Shown: positions 45,586 to 57,456 of the stretch, one piece after another
How the letters are laid out: the number at the start of each line of letters is the position of its first letter
Position numbering within the stretch: the stretch's first letter is position 1
Source of the DNA: Gigaspora rosea
Lineage: Eukaryota > Glomeromycota > Glomeromycetes > Diversisporales > Gigasporaceae
DNA length: 64,000 nt
Direction: 5' to 3'
NCBI GenBank assembly: GCA_003550325.1
Contig: QKWP01000050.1
Span: 394,893-458,892 of the forward strand
Program-made: the position numbers and the translations under genes
Notes under the pieces: model-generated
Told to the model about the DNA's origin: nothing
What the model saw: the letters and a program-made list of their open reading frames with translations, nothing else
The model's database searches: none

Positions 45586-45828
45586 AGGCAAAATGAAGTC
45601 TAATTGAATAGTTGAATTAGTAATATTTTTGCCGTCCACAGCCGTGATTTCTAAATCTAATTTTGGACCATAAAAAGCTGCTTCACCCTTGAGAATAACA
45701 TAATTTAATTTCAACTCATTTAAAGCATTAATTAGAATATCCTCAGAATATTTTCATAACTCTTTGTCTGAATGATACTTTTCAGAATTGTTGGGGTCGT
45801 GAAGAGCAAGGTTAAATAGATAAAAGTG
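45586..45828 (-). pseudogene. thrS: Fragment of bacterial-type threonyl-tRNA synthetase with TGA at a Trp site
   Basis: Minus-strand frame encoding about 80 residues of the class II catalytic core of ThrRS: LALHDPNNSEKYHSDKEL, a TGA (45756-45754), KYSEDILINALNELKLNYVI, then GEAAFYGPKLD, and finally STIQLDF, both hallmark ThrRS motifs. ThrRS charges tRNA-Thr. The TGA sits exactly where the family has Trp (as in E. coli DEMWDRAE). Apart from that codon the frame is open, but both ends of the gene are missing. In Mollicutes TGA means Trp, so this looks like a piece of a Mollicutes gene in a fungal chromosome. Alternatives: a TGG-to-TGA mutation in a decayed mitochondrial-type ThrRS gene, or a bacterial read joined in assembly. 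Confidence 0.82.
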
Positions 45829-46469
45829 TAGTAGTAGTAAGTTTAGTAGTAGTGTAATAGTATAAGGTAGAACTTTATAAAGAATCTTGAAATTAACAAT
45901 AGAATTTTTGAATCACATTTGCTACGTTAAATTATAAAATAAAATAATTTGATACATTAAAAGCAGATACTTAATATAGTAGATTTTGCCTTTACTTATG
46001 ATATATGCAGAATAAAAAATGTACCTTTAACTACATTTGAAAAGAGTAATTTTGCTAAAATTATAATTAATTATGATGCTTAAAAAAATATCAAATTCTT
46101 GCAAGAAAAGGCTAATGTGTTAAATGAGTATAAGTCAATATTTGAACATATATCAATGACGATTTCAAGAGAAAATTAATAAAGTGTAACATTTTACTGT
46201 CTCTACTAATTCAAAATGAGCAAAAAAAATGTGGAATTTTAAAGGTATAGAAAATATAATTCGAATAGCATTTGTTTTCTTTTTAAGAAACTCTCGTTGA
46301 TTTAAAATTTTGATTCTATATATATATGCAAAATGCTTTTTATTCAACTAACATCTGGATTTATTAAACAATTTCGTTATTCATTTGAGATGTCAGTATA
46401 ACCAAATTGACATGCAGTTTGTAACTTCAAATAACATACCCGATGTAATTATTTATTTTAAGTACATGG
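45829..46469. other. Non-coding spacer
   Basis: A GTAGTAGTAAG-type simple repeat at 45825-45850, otherwise AT-rich. No further bacterial-looking frame is visible. Confidence 0.5.
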
Positions 46470-49115
46470 TATGCTTATTATGATCCTTCCATGTTCGAGG
46501 GTTTGTTATCTTTCTTTTGTACGATTGAATATCCATCACAATTTTTTCAATTCCATTAAAACTTTTTTGAACAGTTTGAGCCCATTTAATATATCAAAAC
46601 TCTCTTGTTCACGGACAATTTCCAATGCATCTTGCAATATAGTTTTATATTTACTAAAAAGTTGTAATGATTCATTATCATTTCCTAAATTCATTACATC
46701 TTTTAAGACATCTAAATGTAAAATAAATTAGTTAATGCATGTATATATATATATATATATAATGTAATAGTAATTTTATGTACCTTGTTTTGAATTAGAG
46801 AATAAATTTTTGTCAAATTTTCTGTTAAATTTTCTGTTAAATTTTCTTTTGAATTATTTAAAATCTGTTCATAAGGTAAATATATAAAAGGATAGACTTC
46901 TTGTCACTTAATTTTATGAAAAAAGATGTATTAACATTAAAAGCAGAAGCTTGAATTAAATGCTTGCATAGCATAAAATGACTTTTTAAAAATGCCAAGC
47001 AACTGCAAGCCAATTCATAGTATTTGTAAAGTAAATATTATTAATATTTGCTTTTTGCATAGTAATCCATTCTTTTTTAAAATTTTTTCGCCATGAAGTT
47101 TTTTCATAATTATTAAAATATCGATCATATTGATGCAAATTATAAGGAATTATATGAGTAATAATAATATAGATTACTAAATCCAAGCAAGGATGGAAAA
47201 ACTTTGGTGAGTAATCCCGTTTGATAACTTTCCAATATGACACACAAAGCATTGTTGTCCGAAATAAGCAATTTTTTTTTGGTATTTCAGATCTTGCCCA
47301 TAAAATCCAAGTTTCTTTTCAATACCAATTGCACCACATATATGGGGATCGTCTAAAGCCATGTACTCATGTGACATTTTCGTGTAAATCAACCAAACGG
47401 AGTCGTGAATTTTGTTTACACGGATCAGCCTGAAGAATCAAAAAATAAAAAACGCAAGAGCATAAAAATGGCATTCTAAGCCTATCTTGGGCCAATAATA
47501 AAAAATGTCGGGAAGGTAATTTTACCTATATTGATCCTAACCCTAACCCCGACCCTAATGCTAAACAGTCTCTGATACGAATTTTAACTAAAATTTCAAA
47601 AAATCACGTGAATACATGGCTTTAGCCATCCCCACCAAACATATCGTAAATCATTATCAACACAAAATTTATACATTTCATATGTTGATTGCTCCCATAT
47701 TTCCTGATCTGTTAAAAAGCTTTTATCAGAATTAGGTATTAGAGGATGTAGATGCATATGCTTTTCTACCATATCAATAATTATAGCTCGCTTTTCTTTA
47801 GGACAGAAGCAAAAATTTTTTTTTTTGAACTTTATTTATTGCAGGATAAAATTCTATATTGATAAATCTAAAAACTTGATTTGCTGAATACGAACTGTAT
47901 GTAATAATTTTCGGAGGTGTATTATCTGCAAGACATTTTTTTTAAAGCTCTTTTAATGTGCCACAAATAAATTTGTATTTTAGCATTTGGCCAAATTTTT
48001 TGAGCAGCTGAAATTTGGTATAATCCTTGTCCATAAGAAAAAATTGAATATTATTCATTCCTAAATTATATAAAGATTGAAAAATAATGCTAAAATTTCT
48101 ATTGCATCACCATCTTTTTTATTTTTTTCTTCAACAAATAGATATGCCATTGCAAAACCAGAGCCATCGAATTGGCCAATAATTAAATAAAGTTCATAAT
48201 CCAATGCATTGGTTTTGTAAGTAGAATCTACAATTATTTTCTTATTTTTCATTAATTTGTTAAAAAAGGGTTATAAAACCCAAAAACCCAATTGTTTCAG
48301 TACTACAAAGTACAATCCTATAGCCTCTTTAATTAAGAAACTTTTTGCCGAATTTAGTTGATTCTCAATATCACGTACATATTCAAGTTTAAGCAAAGTT
48401 GACCACTATGCATGAACCTGTTTCTGTGTCAGTTAGGATGATGATTTTCTAAAATTTGATAAATTTCACTTGGACTAAGATGAATATTTTTTTTAATTTC
48501 TTCCTTGATTGTTTCATTAACTCCAAATTGTTCTGGTCGTTTATAAAGCATTAAATGCTGAAGATGAATCGATGCACTTTTTAATCTTAAATTAAGAACA
48601 ATCTTGATTCGTCCATTACAGTCAAATCTATCAATTGGAATCTGATCTCTTTGATTTTCAATCCATTTTTGTTTTCTAGGTTTCTTAGCAATTGATCGAC
48701 ATTGAAAGCAATTATATCAGATTGTAAACAAATTGTCTTTTGTTGAAGAATAACAATCTTTGTAAATATAATAATAACCATCTGCATTGCCCAATGATTC
48801 AGCAATTATCTTAGATAATTTTTGTGGATCCTCTTCATTTATATCAAGTGAAACATTATATTTAAAATCGATCTCTGCTGATTCATTTTCAAAATATTCA
48901 TCTGTATTAATTTCTAAAATTTGTTCATAAAGCTTATTTGATATTTCTTCTTGCGATAAAACCTCAGTTACTGATTCAGATTGATGGGATTGTTTATAAT
49001 AGATAGAAGACTCAGAACAGCAAGAATAACAAGTTTTTGGTTGCTTTTTAGTTTTATTAATAAACATGTGTGAAGGTAAGGTTTTTTTACATCTTGTACA
49101 TTTTTGTGTTTCCAT
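46470..49115 (-). pseudogene. Decayed MULE (Mutator-like) transposase gene
   Basis: Minus strand, starting METQKCTRCKKTLPSHMF (49115) with a C-x2-C...C-x2-C zinc cluster (CTRC, CYSC), an acidic linker to about 48717, then the transposase core at 48061-48250 (DSTYKTN then ELYLIIGQFDGSGFAMAYLF, the MULE DDE start), KRDYSPKFFHPCLDLVIYII near 47150-47210, and a SWIM zinc finger with CSC at 47007-46999 and CKH at 46968-46960. A helical C-terminal piece (LKDVMNLGNDNESLQLFSKY) lies at 46560-46715. Many shifts and stops; not active. Zinc finger, DDE core and SWIM are the usual order of this family in glomeromycotan genomes. Terminal inverted repeats were not identified. Confidence 0.8.
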
Positions 49116-49343
49116 ATTTTTTTTGTGTCTAAGACAAAAAAAAAATTATACAAGTTACATAACAATTGATATAATAATGACAACATTTCATAGCTGAGTT
49201 TAAATTTTAAATTTGATATGCAACAATATATAAAATTAAATACATACTTATTTTGAAGTATTTATTGTAAAAACAAATCATCTAATTTATAGATATTTAA
49301 GGGTAGGGTGTACATAGATCATTTTTTATATGATCTACATTAG
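49116..49343. other. Upstream flank of the MULE gene
   Basis: AT-rich; no terminal inverted repeat recognised. Confidence 0.4.
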
Positions 49344-49575
49344 TGATGCCACCGAAATTGATTTTTGAAAAAGGCCTATTTCGTCTTCATTAGAGAAAAT
49401 TAAAATTTTTTATAAGGAAGAGCAAATAAAATTTAGATAGATATGTTCCTTATAATTTCGTCTATTCAAAAAAAGTATCAAATAATTTTGTCTTTCAAGT
49501 AAAATAGGTCAAAAACAATTTCGTCTTCAAATTTTAATTTCGGGTTTTAGAACCCGAAATGCTTTCGTCCTCATG
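49344..49575 (+). repeat. Direct repeat, copy 1 (copy 2 at 50644-50875)
   Basis: Starts AGTGATGCCACCGAAATTGA, includes AAAGGCCTATTTCGTCTTCA and three TTTCGTCTT words, ends AAATGCTTTCGTCCTCATGT. The two copies are nearly identical and 1.3 kb apart. Confidence 0.85.
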
Positions 49576-50026
49576 TATAATCTACATGGTAGATTGAATT
49601 TTTATATAGTAAATAAAAATATGCTTCTAATAAAACTTTTTATTATCTGAGTCAATTTTTACTATATTTATATAATATATAGTTTAAAGTAGCTTGTTTA
49701 TAATAGTGAAGTTGTAATAAATGCATCTCTTTAAAAAAAATAAACTTCATATAGAATTAAATTTTCTGAGGTCACTATATGTTTTTCCTGGATTACACAA
49801 AAATTTGATAATCCTCATTGGTCGAATCATATGATGTTTATATGTAAATCATATGATATGGTTATACAAAGTTGATCTACAATCTATTTTATATGAAAAT
49901 GAAAATATTGACACCCGACCCTTAAAATTAAATAAATTTATAAATTTATAAATTATACTATTAAGTTTTAATTTATTAAATCACAGATAATTCTTTCGTT
50001 TGATTTAATATTAGTATACATATTAG

Positions 50027-50298
50027 CAGTGTTGTACACGGACATTGTCCCGCCGATTTTTCAGGGACACGGACAGTCCAGGACAGGACATCCAGGACAT
50101 GTCCGCAATAATGTCCCAACATGATACATGTCCGCTGGGTAAAACCAATCAAATTGCGGAATTATACGAATTTTATTGGCAGATGATCACATGTTGAGTC
50201 GCAAAATGTCCGAGACAAAAAAAATTCTGGGCGGACATGTCCCGGACGTCCCATCCCGGACTGTCCGCTGTCCGTGTCTGTGTCCCATGACAACACTG
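50027..50298. mobile_element. hAT-type MITE with 8-bp duplication CATATTAG
   Basis: Starts CAGTGTTGTACACGGACATT and ends CATGACAACACTG; internal GGACATGTCCCGGACGTCCC as in the 42526 copy, opposite orientation and shorter. CATATTAG flanks both ends (50019-50026, 50299-50306). Confidence 0.9.
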
Positions 50299-50643
50299 CA
50301 TATTAGTATACTTTATACATACGTACATACGAGATATATAGGCTGTTAATCATGTGCCAATTCAGCAATCTGATTGGCTTGTACATCACATATTGCAGAA
50401 TTTTTCGGGGTGTTATTGGGGTAGTTGTGTATCATGCACTTCGTGTATGATACACATGATTAGCACAGAATGGCTTAAAATATTCAAAATGTACGATATT
50501 TTTAAGAGTTAGACAATGGAATGGCTCAAAATATTCAAAATGTGCGATATTTTAACATTAATTGACTAAGCAGCTAAGTATATTTTGTAACATTGACTTA
50601 GTATATATTTTAGGCCTCGACTGCCAATATAAAGTGACAACTA

Positions 50644-50875
50644 GTGATGCCACCAAAATTGATTTTTGAAAAAGGCCTATTTCGTCTTCATTAGAGAAAA
50701 TTAAAATTTTTTATAAGAAAGAGCAAATAAAATTTATATAGATATGTTTCTTATAATTTCGTCTATTCAAAAAAAGTATCAAATAATTTCGTCTTTCAAG
50801 TAAAGTAGGTCAAAAACAATTTCGTCTTCAAATTTTAATTTCGAGTTTTCAAACCCAAAATGCTTTCATCCTCAT
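50644..50875 (+). repeat. Direct repeat, copy 2
   Basis: See 49344. Confidence 0.85.
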
Positions 50876-51009
50876 ATATAGTGACAACTAATAAAATTAT
50901 TTTTGAGCTTATATAGGCTGATTGTACTTGGCCTGTGCTGCACCATTGTGCTTGGAAAATTTTAATGCAGTCAAACCAGATCATAACCATATACTATAAT
51001 AACAGAATA

Positions 51010-51656
51010 TATCCCTTAGATTGTAGTAGAACACAGGCAAATTTGCCTGCGTTTTTGCACTTTTTTAGCTCTGATTTACTTTTTTAAAATACTAAAATAA
51101 TTAAATAAAACTTTGTACAATTATATTTGAAAATAAGGATTACTTTTTTGCAAAATTAGTTTTTATATTATAAGAAAATAAATTATAGTTACATATAAGC
51201 TGAAAATAGATAATTTTAAGAAAAAATTTTTTTAAAAAATTTTATTACAATTTTTCTGCGATCTTATTTAGTTTTAGTTTTAGAACTATAGTTCTTAAGA
51301 CAATATTGTAGTTTATATAAAGGATGACAACTTTCATTATTGCAACTTTAATGATTTACTTGTAAAAATTAAGACTTGTATTAGAAGTAAAGATTTTTTT
51401 TATAGACGGGAACATATAAAATTTGAAAAAATCTAAAGAAAAATTTTAATAGTAAAAATGCCAATACAAGAACTTTAAACATTTATTATATTAAAGTTTT
51501 CTAATGATTTTAAAAAAATTTTATAACAAAGTTACTAAAACAAAACTTAAAGAATATTTTTTACTTAGAAAAGATATGGCTAAAATCAATATTTAAAATT
51601 TTATTAAAAATTTTAAAATACGCAGGCAAATTTGCCTGTGTTACAATCTAAGGGAT
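51010..51656. mobile_element. TIR element with ACACAGGCAAATTTGCCTGC arms
   Basis: Left TATCCCTTAGATTGTAG...ACACAGGCAAATTTGCCTGC; right CGCAGGCAAATTTGCCTGTG then TTACAATCTAAGGGATA. CAGGCAAATTTGCCTG is itself a palindrome, so each arm can also fold alone. The AT-rich interior has no gene. Confidence 0.8.
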
Positions 51657-51885
51657 AACATTTAAGTTCTGTAACAGAATTTACCATCATAGTAGAAATA
51701 TTTGCAACAACTAACTTTAACATATTGTGGTCACCAAAATAACGAATAATTTGTAGCAAAATTTTTTATACTAATACTATCAAATATAGTTGTTCAATAG
51801 AAAAGAGAGAAATTATTTTTAAATCTAGTTAAAAGTTTTATAAAAACTATGCTAAGTTATGTTTTTATATTTTTACTAGCAGAAT

Positions 51886-52823
51886 CCCTATAAAAAATGG
51901 TGTATAAGTTGGTGTCAGGAATGCTCGAAATGGCACAGATTTTGTAGCATGTGCAGGACGTTTTACGGAATAGTACAGTAAAAATGGTACAGACATTGCG
52001 GCAAAAAGTGGCACGTAATATCACGTCATATGAAATGGCATGTTCAGATGACACGTATATGTATATTATACACATGTTGGCTCGTAATATGTGTTGGCTC
52101 ATTTCATGGAAAGCGAAGATCAGTAAAGGATTTTTTTTTAAAAAAAAAAGTGATATCTCATGATTTCACTAATGAAGCTTCCCTGTGTGTCTTAACAAAA
52201 AAAATTTCTTACAAAATTTTGCTTCATATATAGTTAGCTTGTTCATCTTATATTGATTACTTATGTAAATTTATATTTTAATAGTTAATATACATCATTA
52301 TCGTGGTGGCACGTGAATTTATGATCATTACCAATACCAAATCTAGAGTTCTTCAAATTCAAATCAAATTAAATATTAGATCAATTTGAATTTGATCAAA
52401 TCAAATTGACCCTGATTTGAATTTGATTTGGTTCAAATATTTGAACTTGAATTTGATTTGAATTTAAATTTTTAATAGTAATTTTCAAGTCAAATCAAAT
52501 ATTTGTCAAATCAAATCAAATTTGGCCATATTTGAATTTGATCAAATCAAATATAGTCATATTTGAATTTGAATTTGATCAAATATTTGATTCAAATATT
52601 TGAAGATCAAATCAAATTGCGGAACCCTAACCAAATCACATGCCAATTCGACTAGTAAATTGCTACAAAACCTGAGCTATTTACAGTCCAATTGGCACGA
52701 GCACATGGTCCCACATGGTCACTGGATCCAAACTAACTCAGGCTATACCCATACAAATCTGGACCTTGACCCGTGCCTATCCGATTCTATCCTATGCCTA
52801 TACAGTACATTTTTCTTATAGGG
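51886..52823. mobile_element. CCCTATAAG-TIR element with a simple-repeat expansion
   Basis: Ends CCCTATAAAAAATGG and CATTTTTCTTATAGGG. Blocks of GGCAC/GTACA-type words at 51930-52100 and CATGGTCCCACATGGTCACT at 52704 match 56128-56852. The centre (52340-52620) is filled with TTTGAATTTGATC repeats. No coding capacity. Confidence 0.7.
52340..52620. repeat. Simple repeat TTTGAATTTGAT / ATCAAATCAAA
   Basis: Both orientations of the word AAATCAAAT/ATTTGAATT alternate, including palindromic TTTGATCAAA and CAAATATTTG, so the tract can fold extensively. Confidence 0.85.
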
Positions 52824-53169
52824 AATTAGTCAAACTCAAAATGTTCTAAATAGAGACTGCAATAATTATTGTTATGATCAAAAATATAAAAATGTAACTT
52901 AATGTGGCTTTTTAAAAACCTATGGACCTAAAAATATATTTCTCTCTTTTCTATTAAAAAAGTTTTATAACAGAATTTTTTGCATTAAAGAATGATGATA
53001 CAGAGAGACCTCTCTAAATGCACTCTCTATAAGTATACTCACTCTTTATATGCACCTCTTAGCATGGTCCCAAAGCTTGGTACTTAGACTCTAAATGCAC
53101 CCTCTATATTCTGCACGTGCAAGACTCGTGCAAGTATGTGTTTGGCCCTGATATATGTAAGTTATTTCC
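52824..53169. other. Non-coding spacer
   Basis: AT-rich; about 53010-53110 has a weak CTCTCTAAATGCACTCTCTA repeat. No gene. Confidence 0.45.
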
Positions 53170-53172
53170 TTA

Positions 53173-54433
53173 GGGAGCTTCCAGAAATCAGCTGATAATT
53201 TTTTACTATGAGCCCACCTCACCCCTACCATACCCACCCCCACCTGATACCCAATCAGCCAATCAGATTTTACAATTATTAAAAAGTTAGATATAATATT
53301 TAATAGTAAATAACTTTTGATCTACTGGGCCAATTTCGATGATTTAACTACCAAAATGATCCTCTCAATGAGAGAATTCGAGCAAGCCCAAAATCATTAA
53401 AATCTAATTACTAGATCCTAAGATCAGAATAGATTTGTGTTACTATAGAAGTTTTATAATTTATTAAAAAATTATAAACCATTTATAGTAACACAAATTT
53501 ATTCTGATCTCTGGATCCTGTGATAAGACTTTTATGATTTGGGGCTTGCTAGAATCCTCTCATTGAGTTGATCATTTTGGTAGTTAAATCATCGAAATTG
53601 GCCTAGTAGATCAAAAGTTATTAACAATTAAAAATTAATTTTCAATTGTTAATAACTTTTGATCTACTGGGTTAATTTCGATAATTTAACTACCAAAATG
53701 ATCAGCTCAATGAAAGGATTCTAGCAAGCCCAAAATCATTAAAATCCAATTACTGGATCCTAAGATTGGAATAGATTTGTGTTACTATAGAAGTTTTAAA
53801 GAATTATAAATCATTTATAGTAATACAAATTTATTTTATCCTGTAATTGGATTTTTATGATTTTAGGCTTGCTATAATTCTCTCATTGAGCTGATCATTT
53901 TGGTAGTTGAATCATCGAATTGGCCCAGTAGATCAAAAGTTATTAACAATTGAAAATTAATTTTTAATTGTTAATAACTTTTGATCTACTGGGCCAATTT
54001 CGATGATTTAACTGCCAAAATGATCAGCTCAATGAGAGAATTCTAGCAAGCCCAAAAGCGTAAAATCCAATCACAGGATCCAGATATCAAAATAAATTTG
54101 TATTACTATAAATGGTTTATAATTTTTTAATAATTATAAAACTTTTATAGTAACATATATCTATTCTAATCTTAGTATCCAGTGATTAGATTTTAATAAT
54201 TTTGGCTTGCTAGAATCTTCTCATTGAGAGGATCATTTTGGTAGTTAAATCATTAAATTTGATCCAGTAAATTAAAAGTTATTAATTATTAAATATTGTT
54301 AATAAATCTATAATTTTGGTCAAAAATAATTTTGTAACTTTGGCCAGAATTATAAAATTTTGGCCAGAATTATACCTGATACTTTAGCTGACCCACCCAC
54401 CCTCCTGAAATCAACTGATTTTTGGAAGCCCCC
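53173..54433. mobile_element. Multi-arm fold-back element with TTA duplication
   Basis: Termini GGGAGCTTCCAGAAATCAGC and CTGATTTTTGGAAGCCCCC are inverted repeats flanked by TTA (53170-53172, 54434-54436). Inside, a module with TTTTGATCTACTGGGCCAAT and AACTACCAAAATGATC alternates forward (about 53317, 53653, 53975) and reversed (about 53570, 53895, 54230): six modules head-to-head and tail-to-tail. A related half copy is at 14455-14715. Confidence 0.85.
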
Positions 54434-54711
54434 TTAAATACATTTCACGTAATTTTATAGCATATGCATAGAGTAATAATTTCAAAATCTTTGCATAAGG
54501 AAATTTATCGTTCTAATTGCAAGTGAATATATAAAACTAGGTAGTATTATTAAAAAATTTATTAATGTAAAAAAAAAAGATCTGATGAAGCAATCCACAA
54601 TCAGTTGATATTTTAATGAAGTTATCACAATCGACAGATCGAGATACTGAAACTTTAGATGATTGGATGGATATTTATTTTAATATGTATTTGATATATC
54701 TTCATTACTAT

Positions 54712-54788
54712 ATATGGGGTGAGTCAGTAGAAAAGTGACAAATTTATCTAATAAATTTGTCCCTTTTCTACTGACTCACCCCATATAT
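54712..54788. repeat. Short near-perfect palindrome, GGGGTGAGTCAGTAGAAAAG
   Basis: Arms ATATATGGGGTGAGTCAGTA and TACTGACTCACCCCATATAT with AAAAG/CTTTT and ACAAATTTAT/TAAATTTGT inside and a 4-base loop. It would be a tiny MITE with TA flanks, or a cruciform. Confidence 0.85.
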
Positions 54789-55904
54789 CTATACTGTATA
54801 ACTTATATTGATATTTATACTATATCTTATATCGATATAAATTTATATTATTAAATAAAAAACATTTGTACAGTACATATTATAGCATATTAAACAATAT
54901 TTATTATTAACAATATTTAATTTTGCTCGATCTGTTTTCCCAACAATAGTTAAGCTATATAATGTGGTGAAATTAGCCTTTACTATAAATGGTTGGTAGT
55001 TCTGCTGCTTACGGTAATTTCTAGATCTAAATCTAGATTTAGATTTAGATCTAGATCTAGATATAGTACTAAATCTAGTACTTAAGCGCGAAAAAAAAAT
55101 TCTTTCAAATTGTTAAAAAGTGATCAGTATGTATTAAAATGTATATTTTTATTGTTTTTATGAACTTTACATCCTATATTTATTTGTAGCATTGTGTGTT
55201 ATTCTCTATTTTTTTTGTTTTCATCAGATTTTTTAATAGTTAGATGAATTGATAATCACTGATTTGCAAAGAAATAGTGAGAAGCTATAATAAAGGATTT
55301 GAATGAATTTGTTCATTGTTGCCTTATTTTTTGTTTGACTATCATCATACGTGATAAACTGGTTTACACAGGAAAATCACAAGTCAAAAATTAATCAATT
55401 TATTCAATATAATCAAAGAACCTTATTATTTATAGACCAGGTTAACTGCATTTAATAATTATTAATCTATTTTAACATATAGTTGTCGCTATACCCCGAT
55501 ATAGAAATTATATAGAGAATAGACGTTTTACAGTATTATATAATTATTATTATTTTGTTTCGAGTAGTTTTGTGAGTAGATACAAATTTTTTTTGAATTT
55601 TTTTTATTTGTATTTTTGACTATAATTTTTTATTCTTGTATTATGCTTTAAAATGTATCCTACGTAATATTGGGTATCTGGTACCAGAAATATAGTATGA
55701 AGTACGAAGTGTATGGTTAATAGGCAACTATCTGTGTGCGATTTTTGAATTTTATTGGATGACGTATTCAAATTGATCATTTGATGCACATTAACATCAC
55801 ATGTATATTGGGTGTTTGTTTAATATCATATGAAAGCATTTTTGTGTAATTCATTTTGATAAACATGTGTTTACAAAAAAATAATTATTTTAATACAAAC
55901 TATA
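54789..55904. other. Non-coding stretch
   Basis: A GATCTA/TAGATC simple palindromic repeat at 55015-55085. Otherwise AT-rich with no gene. Confidence 0.5.
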
Positions 55905-56127
55905 GGCCACATGAAGTTAATTTTTCATTTTGCATTACATGGAATTTGAAGACTTAGGTTGGTCATTTATATATATATATATTTTTAATTTACAGTAAAT
56001 TAATAGAATAATGTTAATGTCACTAATTATACAAGATTAATTTTTATTTTGCATAGCAAAAAATCAAAAATAGGCCAGCAGTCATATTTTTTTATTAGTC
56101 CTATTGAACAATTATGGGAAATTAAGC
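55905..56127. mobile_element. Truncated MITE of the GGCCACGCAAAGTTG family
   Basis: Starts GGCCACATGAAGTTAATTTT then CATTTTGCATTAC, continues through TTTTGCATAGCAAAAAATC and GTCCTATTGAACAATTA, and stops where the CCCTATAAG element begins at 56128. Confidence 0.6.
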
Positions 56128-56852
56128 CCTATAAGAAAAGTGGTTCAGGGTATGGTATGAAAAAATAGTGTATATGCACAGGATGGTACAGGCCGTGTAG
56201 TACATATAGGCACATTTTATGGAATGACACAATTAAAAATGACATAGATACTATGGTAATGGGGTGGCATGTTATATTACATCACACAGAATAGCACACA
56301 TTCGGTGGCACGCATATGCATGTTGTACATAATAGCACATCAAATTACACAGAATGGCAGTGTTAAAAATAACACATGCTGGCTCATTTCACAGAGTACT
56401 ATAAGAGCAAAGGATCACAAATGATTTTTTTTAAAAAAGTTGCAATATCTCAAAAACTCACAAGCCTGCTCTAGTATCTTAAGGAAAAAGATTCCTTGCA
56501 AGATTTTACACATATGCAGTTGCTTTAATTTCTCAAATATGTACATACTTCAACTATTATCCAGTCCTTTTCTAATATAATATCTATTGGAAAGTGGACC
56601 ATAAATTTATATTTACTTACCCATTCCATTTACATGGCATCACACGTATCAATTGGTTTAGTAAACTGCTACAAAAGGCATGGACGATTTACATAATTTC
56701 ACATTAAATTGGTACGTATGTGCAGATAACACAGCCTGCCAATTCCTGTGCACTTGAACCATGCACATGCAAACCCAACCCATAGCACGTGCCGCTTGAC
56801 CACATGCCTATACACTGTTTTTCTGAGCAATCCCAGACCACTTTTCTTATAG
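56128..56852. mobile_element. CCCTATAAG-TIR element
   Basis: Left CCCTATAAGAAAAGTGGTTC; right GACCACTTTTCTTATAG. Internal words AATGACATAGATAC, GGCACGCATATGCATG and ACACATGCTGGCTCATTTCA pair with 51990-52110 of the other copy. The overlapping minus-strand ORFs of 60-77 codons are not supported as genes. Confidence 0.7.
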
Positions 56853-56940
56853 AAAAAGTTTCTATTGGATGATGCCAGATGCCCAACTGTATTATGCACC
56901 AGATAGGTTTGTAACAAAATTTTTTTTACCATTATTCTAA

Positions 56941-57410
56941 GGCCACCAAAGTTGATTTTTCGTTTTACTGGCCATTTTTTTAATTTTCAAATTTTTTTTC
57001 TTGTTTTTTTTTGATCCAATTGTGCCAATTATTCGATTTTTAACATTTAATATTTTCATCTATTCTCATCTTATATTACCTGATGGAGACTTTATTTTCT
57101 GATAGAATTGATGAAAAAAATATCTAAACCAATTTTTGATTCTTTGCTATATAAAATAAAAAATTAATCTTGCATAACCTCAGTAAACATGAAAACTTAG
57201 GTCTTTCGATCAGTTTTTTTTTTAATCTACTGTAAATTAATAAAATAAGGTTATGAAAGATTAAATTTTCATTTAGCATAGCAAAGAATCAAAAAATTGA
57301 GTTAGTAGTTATATTTTATCTGTTAGTCCTATTGAACAATTAAAGGAAATTAAAGAACAAAAATTAAACAATTAGCACAATTGGGATCTAAAAAAGAAAA
57401 ACCAACTTTT
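56941..57410. mobile_element. MITE of the GGCCACGCAAAGTTG family
   Basis: Starts GGCCACCAAAGTTGATTTTT preceded by TAA; the right part (GTCCTATTGAACAATTAAAG, TTGGGATCTAAAAAAG, AAAACCAACTTT) is the inverted counterpart of the left part. The right end is imprecise. Confidence 0.6.
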
Positions 57411-57456
57411 AATGTGCATTATGCATTAAACAGAATTTTTATTACTATAATTCTAA

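Noticed and set aside
56699-56932. Overlapping 60-77 codon minus-strand ORFs
   Set aside because: They lie in and run past the end of the GC-richer CCCTATAAG repeat; no conservation of the frame in the 52-kb copy.
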